In this document: positions 60,394 to 64,000 of the stretch, one piece after another
Layout of the letters: every line of letters starts with the position of its first letter
How positions within the stretch are numbered: the first letter of the stretch is position 1
From: Flagellimonas sp. CMM7
Lineage (GTDB): Bacteria; Bacteroidota; Bacteroidia; Flavobacteriales; Flavobacteriaceae
DNA: 64,000 bases
Reading direction: 5' to 3'
Assembly: GCF_021390195.1 (NCBI RefSeq)
Contig: NZ_CP090003.1
Location: forward strand, 3,245,501-3,309,500
Position numbers and translations under genes: made by a program
Notes under the pieces: model-generated
What the model was told of the DNA's origin: nothing
Database searches by the model: none
Seen by the model: only the letters and a program-made list of their open reading frames with translations

Positions 60394-62445
60394 TTAAAAT
60401 CGCATTCCAAATTTTACATTAAGAATACGGCTTGTCAAAAAATTAGGTACAGCGAATTGTCTTTGGGAATCCACATCCCTGACCCAAGTGTTTGTTATAG
60501 AGTTTTGGTTATTGAACATGTTAAAAATCTCAAAGCCAAAACTAAACTCTTTAAACTTATGTAACCAATGCCCTTTTGGGTATTGATTCTTACTATCGGC
60601 AAAAATATAGGAAATTCCCATATCGGCCCTTCTATAATCTCTTAATCTATTCTGAAATTCATAAGGATCTGCATTATTTGGAGAACCTCCAGGAACACCT
60701 GTGTTATATACAAGGTTAAGATAAAGTTTAAGGTTTGGAATGGTTGGCACATAATCTTGGAACAAAACAGCAAATTTTAACCGTTGATCTGTAGGCCTTG
60801 AAATAAAACCTCTATTGTCAATATTTTCCTCTGTTTGAAGGTATCCCAGACTTACCCAGGATTCTGCTCCCGGAACAAAGGTTCCTGTAAGTCTAAAGTC
60901 AAACCCATAGACAAAGGCCGTGGCATTGTTTTGTGCAGTATACCTAACTCTAACATCTTCTACAGTATACGTGTTCACATTAGTTAAATCTTTATAGTAA
61001 GCTTCGCTAATCAAAGTAAAAGGCCTGTTCCAAAGATTAAAACTGAATTCACTTCCCAATACATAATGAACGGATTTTTGCGCCTCTACGTTTGGGTTTA
61101 TGGTTCCGGTTATATCTCTTAATTCTCTATAAAAAGGTGGTTGTTGGTAACTGCCTATTGCAAACCTGAACAGAATATCTTTTTTCCAATCTGGTTTTAT
61201 GGAGAACTGTCCCCTAGGGCTAAAAAGTGTTTGAGCATTATTTTCAAAGCCTTCTCCACTTAAAATCCAATGTTGTGCTCTCATGCCCAAGTTAAAATAG
61301 ATATCATGAGACCCTAGTTTGCTCTGCTGACTGTATTGCGCAAATCCAGAAAATCGATCTGTATTTACAAAATTGGTGGCTTGAGCGCTTTCAAAAGCCA
61401 CAATATCACCCGCAAACGGTTCTTCGGGTTGATTGTTAACGAACCCTGGCTCGGATGGACGGACAAAAAACCCGGCTGAATCTATAAACTCAGATTCTCT
61501 AAGTTGATCACGAATGTCTTCGTGTGCGTATTTAATACCCCATTCCAAAGATTTTCCTTCCTTATTGAACTTGCCGCGATGAGATAAATTAAAAATCAAT
61601 GCATCCAGTTGATTTCTGGCTCTATTTATTTGTGATCCTATTCCCCTAGAGGTTGTGACCTCCCCTAAGTTTTCACTTCCTAAATTAGTGTCTATTTCAC
61701 CGAGTTCATATGAAGCAATAATATCTGAGAATTCTTCTTCTTGTGCGTGATAAACGGAAGCGGTAACATCTATCTTGGTGTTGTCGTTGATGATATAATC
61801 AGCTTTTAGAGCTCCAAGAGCATTATTGTATCTACTGTTTTCTTTTCCTTCATAAAAAACAAGTAAGGCCCTAGGGTTATTTATGGTTCCAAAATTAGTT
61901 TGCCGGGTCAGTGGTTCATTTTGATAATCATTGACGGAAAATGTCCCCAGAAAACTTAAATGATATTTTTTAGAAAACCTGTATGTAAGATAACTCTGTG
62001 CATCTACAAATTTTGGATTAAAATTGGTTTCCGTTTGTTGTGTGTTTACAAATAAACTGTTGTCTCTATAGCGTACCCCATTAATACTGCTAAACTTTTT
62101 GTTTTTAGAAATGGTTTCCAATGTAGTACTGGCGCCTAAAAGACTTCCTTGAACGCGTAATGAAAAATCAACCGGATTTTTATAGGTAATGTCCAAAACG
62201 GAGGATAGTTTATCGCCATATTTTGCTTGAAAACCTCCTGAGGAAAATTCGAGCCCAGTAATCATATCACTGTTTACAAAACTTAAACCTTCTTGTTGTG
62301 CGGACCGTACCAGAAAAGGGCGATAGACCTCTATGCCATTTACATATATAAGATTCTCATCAAAATTACCTCCACGAACGTTGTATTGAGTACTCAATTC
62401 GTTGTTGAAAGAAACACCTGGCAGCAGTTTTAGAATATTTTCCAC
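60394..62445 (-). CDS. TonB-dependent receptor, plug and barrel part (3' of frameshift)
   Basis: A 683-residue frame that begins at GTG 62445 inside the plug domain. ENILKLLPGVSFNNELSTQYNVRGGNFDEN is the classic plug N-terminus, and the ~600 residues after it form beta-barrel strands ending in a terminal aromatic residue (VKFGMRF). The reading frame is open upstream to about 62487, where it continues as PEIVRKIPGANAGV before ENIL. Together with the fragment at 62430-62861 it makes one receptor of about 820 residues interrupted by a 1-nt frameshift. It would import a siderophore, B12 or a glycan; no SusD is present. Confidence 0.85.
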   Translation of the reverse strand: MENILKLLPGVSFNNELSTQYNVRGGNFDENLIYVNGIEVYRPFLVRSAQQEGLSFVNSDMITGLEFSSGGFQAKYGDKLSSVLDITYKNPVDFSLRVQGSLLGASTTLETISKNKKFSSINGVRYRDNSLFVNTQQTETNFNPKFVDAQSYLTYRFSKKYHLSFLGTFSVNDYQNEPLTRQTNFGTINNPRALLVFYEGKENSRYNNALGALKADYIINDNTKIDVTASVYHAQEEEFSDIIASYELGEIDTNLGSENLGEVTTSRGIGSQINRARNQLDALIFNLSHRGKFNKEGKSLEWGIKYAHEDIRDQLRESEFIDSAGFFVRPSEPGFVNNQPEEPFAGDIVAFESAQATNFVNTDRFSGFAQYSQQSKLGSHDIYFNLGMRAQHWILSGEGFENNAQTLFSPRGQFSIKPDWKKDILFRFAIGSYQQPPFYRELRDITGTINPNVEAQKSVHYVLGSEFSFNLWNRPFTLISEAYYKDLTNVNTYTVEDVRVRYTAQNNATAFVYGFDFRLTGTFVPGAESWVSLGYLQTEENIDNRGFISRPTDQRLKFAVLFQDYVPTIPNLKLYLNLVYNTGVPGGSPNNADPYEFQNRLRDYRRADMGISYIFADSKNQYPKGHWLHKFKEFSFGFEIFNMFNNQNSITNTWVRDVDSQRQFAVPNFLTSRILNVKFGMRF

Positions 62446-62861
62446 ACCTGCATTGGCTCCCGGTATTTTCCTAACAATCTCTGGGGGATAGTGGTAATGC
62501 CCTCAATGTTTTTTCTTCCAGTCGCGGTAACATCAACGCCAGCAACTTGAATGGCATCCGTTTTCATTACCGGATTGAACTCAAAAGTCTCATTTGTGGT
62601 CAAAATAAGGTTTTCCAAAACCACGTTTTTATGCCCTAAATGAGAAAAAGTAATGGTGTTTTTAGTTTCGGCAGTTAATTGCAGAATATAGTAGCCATTA
62701 GTATCAGTGGAGGTGCCTAAAGTACCAGATACAATATTTACGTTGGAAATTGGAACGCTATTTTGATCTAAAACCGTTCCCGCAACTGATGCTGTTTGAC
62801 CTTGGGTAATGAACATCCCAAAAATCAATAGTATTGCAATTATAGGTTTTGTAGCGGCCAA
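62430..62861 (-). CDS. TonB-dependent receptor, N-terminal fragment (5' of frameshift)
   Basis: About 143 residues from TTG 62861 (the open frame runs back to ATG 62912 inside the M23 gene). KPIIAILLIFGMFITQGQ is the signal peptide. TASVAGTVLDQNSVPISNVNIVSGTLGTSTDTNGYYIL is a carboxypeptidase-regulatory-like domain, and VAGVDVTATGRKNIEGITTIP is the start of the plug. The frame is lost after a run of five C (plus-strand G at 62483-62487), and a 15-residue unrelated tail ends at 62430. The 5' end overlaps or abuts the M23 gene. Sequencing error, mutation or slippage cannot be distinguished here. Confidence 0.8.
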   Translation of the reverse strand: MAATKPIIAILLIFGMFITQGQTASVAGTVLDQNSVPISNVNIVSGTLGTSTDTNGYYILQLTAETKNTITFSHLGHKNVVLENLILTTNETFEFNPVMKTDAIQVAGVDVTATGRKNIEGITTIPQRLLGKYREPMQVWKIF

Positions 62862-62865
62862 TACA

Positions 62866-64000
62866 TTATTTTCTGAAAAAAGTGCGCTCAAAGGTACTGG
62901 AATTGCCAACATTATCTGTTACAACTACTTTGAGGTCACATTGTGTCGTATTTAGAATCTTATCATCAAAATTATAAGTGATGGTCTTTGTTTTGGGTTC
63001 GTATTCCATTAAAATCCATTCACCGTTCAAGGTTGCGGAAAAAGTGTTTATTCCGCTGAGGTCATCACTGATTTCTAAGCTTAAATAGCTGTAATTGCTC
63101 AGCCATTGTTTTTCTTTAAAATTTCTAGCACTAATGGTTGGGGGAATGCTGTCCTTGGCTAATGTGTAGGTTCCAAGTGTGCGAGTTCGGGTTGTAAAAG
63201 AGCCATCACGTTTATATGTTTTAGAGTGCCTTGGTTCCATATTTCTATCAAGACGCGCTATAAAGAGTTGTTTTCTATCCGCAGGAGCATATTTGGAAAC
63301 ATCAAAACTAATGGTGAAGTTTCTATGGGCGGCAATACTGTTATTATGAATGGCCACGGTATCCTTGCCCTTTTTTAAATCTATGTAGAAATCCTTATAA
63401 AAGGTGTTGGAAGGAAAATAAACCTTAGCCGCACCTAAATCAAAATTATTAGGCTTGTCGGCAAAGATAAAATCATCTGTTTTTTTATCATTCCTGTTTA
63501 TTTTAATGACTTCCCTTTTTCCCTCCACAGGAATGCTAAGCTTGGTTTCATTTCCTTCTATATCTGAAATCAACAACTCAATAGAGTACGACAACCCTTC
63601 CTTAATTGTTATTTTTCCATTGTTATGAAGGGTTTTGTAAATGGCTAAACGATTGTAGGGTTCTTTAAAACATTTTTGTATACGTTGCCTAAATTTCCCA
63701 AAATGGTCATAATCAATTAATGTGTTTATATATCTTGTTTCTCCAAAAGAGAAGGTTTCAAAGTCATATTCTGAGTATATTTTTCCATTAACGGTTTGTT
63801 TTACAGAATAAACACCATTTTTATTGGCTGCCATATCTTGACGGTCAAATCCATTAAAACCAAAACCTATTGTGCCAATTGCGGTTATTTTGTCAGCCAA
63901 AAAAGTTCCGTCCGGTTGTTTGGAGAAGTTGAGCTGTATTTTTTTTGCACTTTGGTTTACAATGGCATCATCAGATAACGGATATCCAAAAAGACCTACC
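62866..64000 (-). CDS. M23 family metallopeptidase, C-terminal part (gene continues beyond window)
   Basis: The frame is open from the stop at 62866 to the window edge, about 378 codons, so the 5' end is missing. The readable part begins VGLFGYPLSDDAIVNQSAKK, and LADKITAIGTIGFGFNGFDRQDMAANKNGVYSV and DNVGNSSTFERTFFRK follow. This matches the beta-sandwich C-terminal region of a long flavobacterial M23 peptidase, whose catalytic HxxxD domain would lie outside the window. The identification rests on recalled family resemblance. It is followed by the TonB receptor with a 4-nt gap and may be co-transcribed with it. Confidence 0.68.
   Translation of the reverse strand, partial: VGLFGYPLSDDAIVNQSAKKIQLNFSKQPDGTFLADKITAIGTIGFGFNGFDRQDMAANKNGVYSVKQTVNGKIYSEYDFETFSFGETRYINTLIDYDHFGKFRQRIQKCFKEPYNRLAIYKTLHNNGKITIKEGLSYSIELLISDIEGNETKLSIPVEGKREVIKINRNDKKTDDFIFADKPNNFDLGAAKVYFPSNTFYKDFYIDLKKGKDTVAIHNNSIAAHRNFTISFDVSKYAPADRKQLFIARLDRNMEPRHSKTYKRDGSFTTRTRTLGTYTLAKDSIPPTISARNFKEKQWLSNYSYLSLEISDDLSGINTFSATLNGEWILMEYEPKTKTITYNFDDKILNTTQCDLKVVVTDNVGNSSTFERTFFRK

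Noticed and set aside
1..64000. CRISPR arrays, tRNA/rRNA genes, integrase or prophage genes
   Set aside because: No direct-repeat array, cloverleaf-like run, rRNA motif or recombinase/phage protein was recognised by reading; a tRNAscan or Infernal run would be needed to exclude small RNAs fully.

Overview
The window reads as ordinary chromosome of a marine-type flavobacterium (Bacteroidetes, family Flavobacteriaceae). It is AT-rich. Signals pointing there are a type IX secretion (type B) C-terminal domain, a long Bacteroidetes-style SecA, DUF5606, a DUF2027/Smr protein, a TonB-dependent receptor with a carboxypeptidase-like N-domain, many secreted lipoproteins, few visible Shine-Dalgarno sequences, and repeated TAnnTTTG boxes (the Bacteroidetes -7 promoter element) just upstream of start codons. 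No rRNA, tRNA, CRISPR array, insertion sequence or prophage was recognised, and no gene-free stretch exceeds about 270 bases.

Layout. 61-4547 (minus): a T9SS cargo protein and a two-gene ABC exporter. 4623-5699 (plus): a protein without an obvious family that shows the motif order of an aminoglycoside-phosphotransferase/choline-kinase-like enzyme. 5696-12828: a nucleoid protein, an IS1096-passenger-like protein, haem A synthase, CCA-adding enzyme, Sua5 and three glycosyltransferases. 13096-15503: dapD divergent from ruvX-def-DUF5606. 15507-20001 (minus): GH20 hexosaminidase, SGNH hydrolase and GH3 glucosidase, facing mazG and a sulfatase. 20094-26449 (plus): mazG, sulfatase, MATE pump, a small acidic protein, PAP2 phosphatase and a GT39 glycosyltransferase. 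26446-29342 (minus): a flippase-like membrane protein, a DPM1-like glycosyltransferase and MeaB. 29606-32741 (plus): Ohr, then an ECF sigma factor, a putative anti-sigma partner and a DUF4097-like secreted protein. 32745-35729: CBM9 lipoprotein, lipoprotein MsrA, an M23 peptidase, a small secreted protein and one or two very small membrane proteins. 35629-40987 (minus): amidohydrolase, M14 carboxypeptidase and histidine kinase. 41152-49377 (minus): secA, DUF2795, a 44-residue membrane protein coupled to a PduO-type cobalamin adenosyltransferase, a methyltransferase relic, a REP-like inverted repeat, an ABC-F ATPase and a DUF4105 protein. 49479-55532: pssA, then lptB, an AhpD-like protein, tatC and kdsD, divergent from recQ. 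55529-57504: a cassette of four small membrane proteins (two DUF2752, two CD225-like) and a DUF2027/Smr protein. 57501-64000: an unknown lipoprotein, cysteine desulfurase, a secreted protein, a frameshifted TonB-dependent receptor and the 3' part of an M23 peptidase that runs off the window.

Themes. Envelope biogenesis dominates (KdsD and LptB for LPS, PssA, TatC, SecA, glycosyltransferases, M23 peptidases, DUF4105). MeaB and the adenosyltransferase together imply a B12-dependent methylmalonyl-CoA mutase elsewhere in the genome. GH20, GH3, SGNH hydrolase and sulfatase suggest use of (possibly sulfated) glycans, though no SusC/D pair is linked to them. Six of about ten convergent gene pairs end in exactly interlocked stop codons (4-nt overlaps), an unusually compact arrangement. 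The observations most worth a second look are the cryptic kinase-like protein, the small membrane proteins at 35.4-35.7 kb, the DUF2752/CD225 cassette, the methyltransferase relic beside a REP-like element, and the receptor frameshift.
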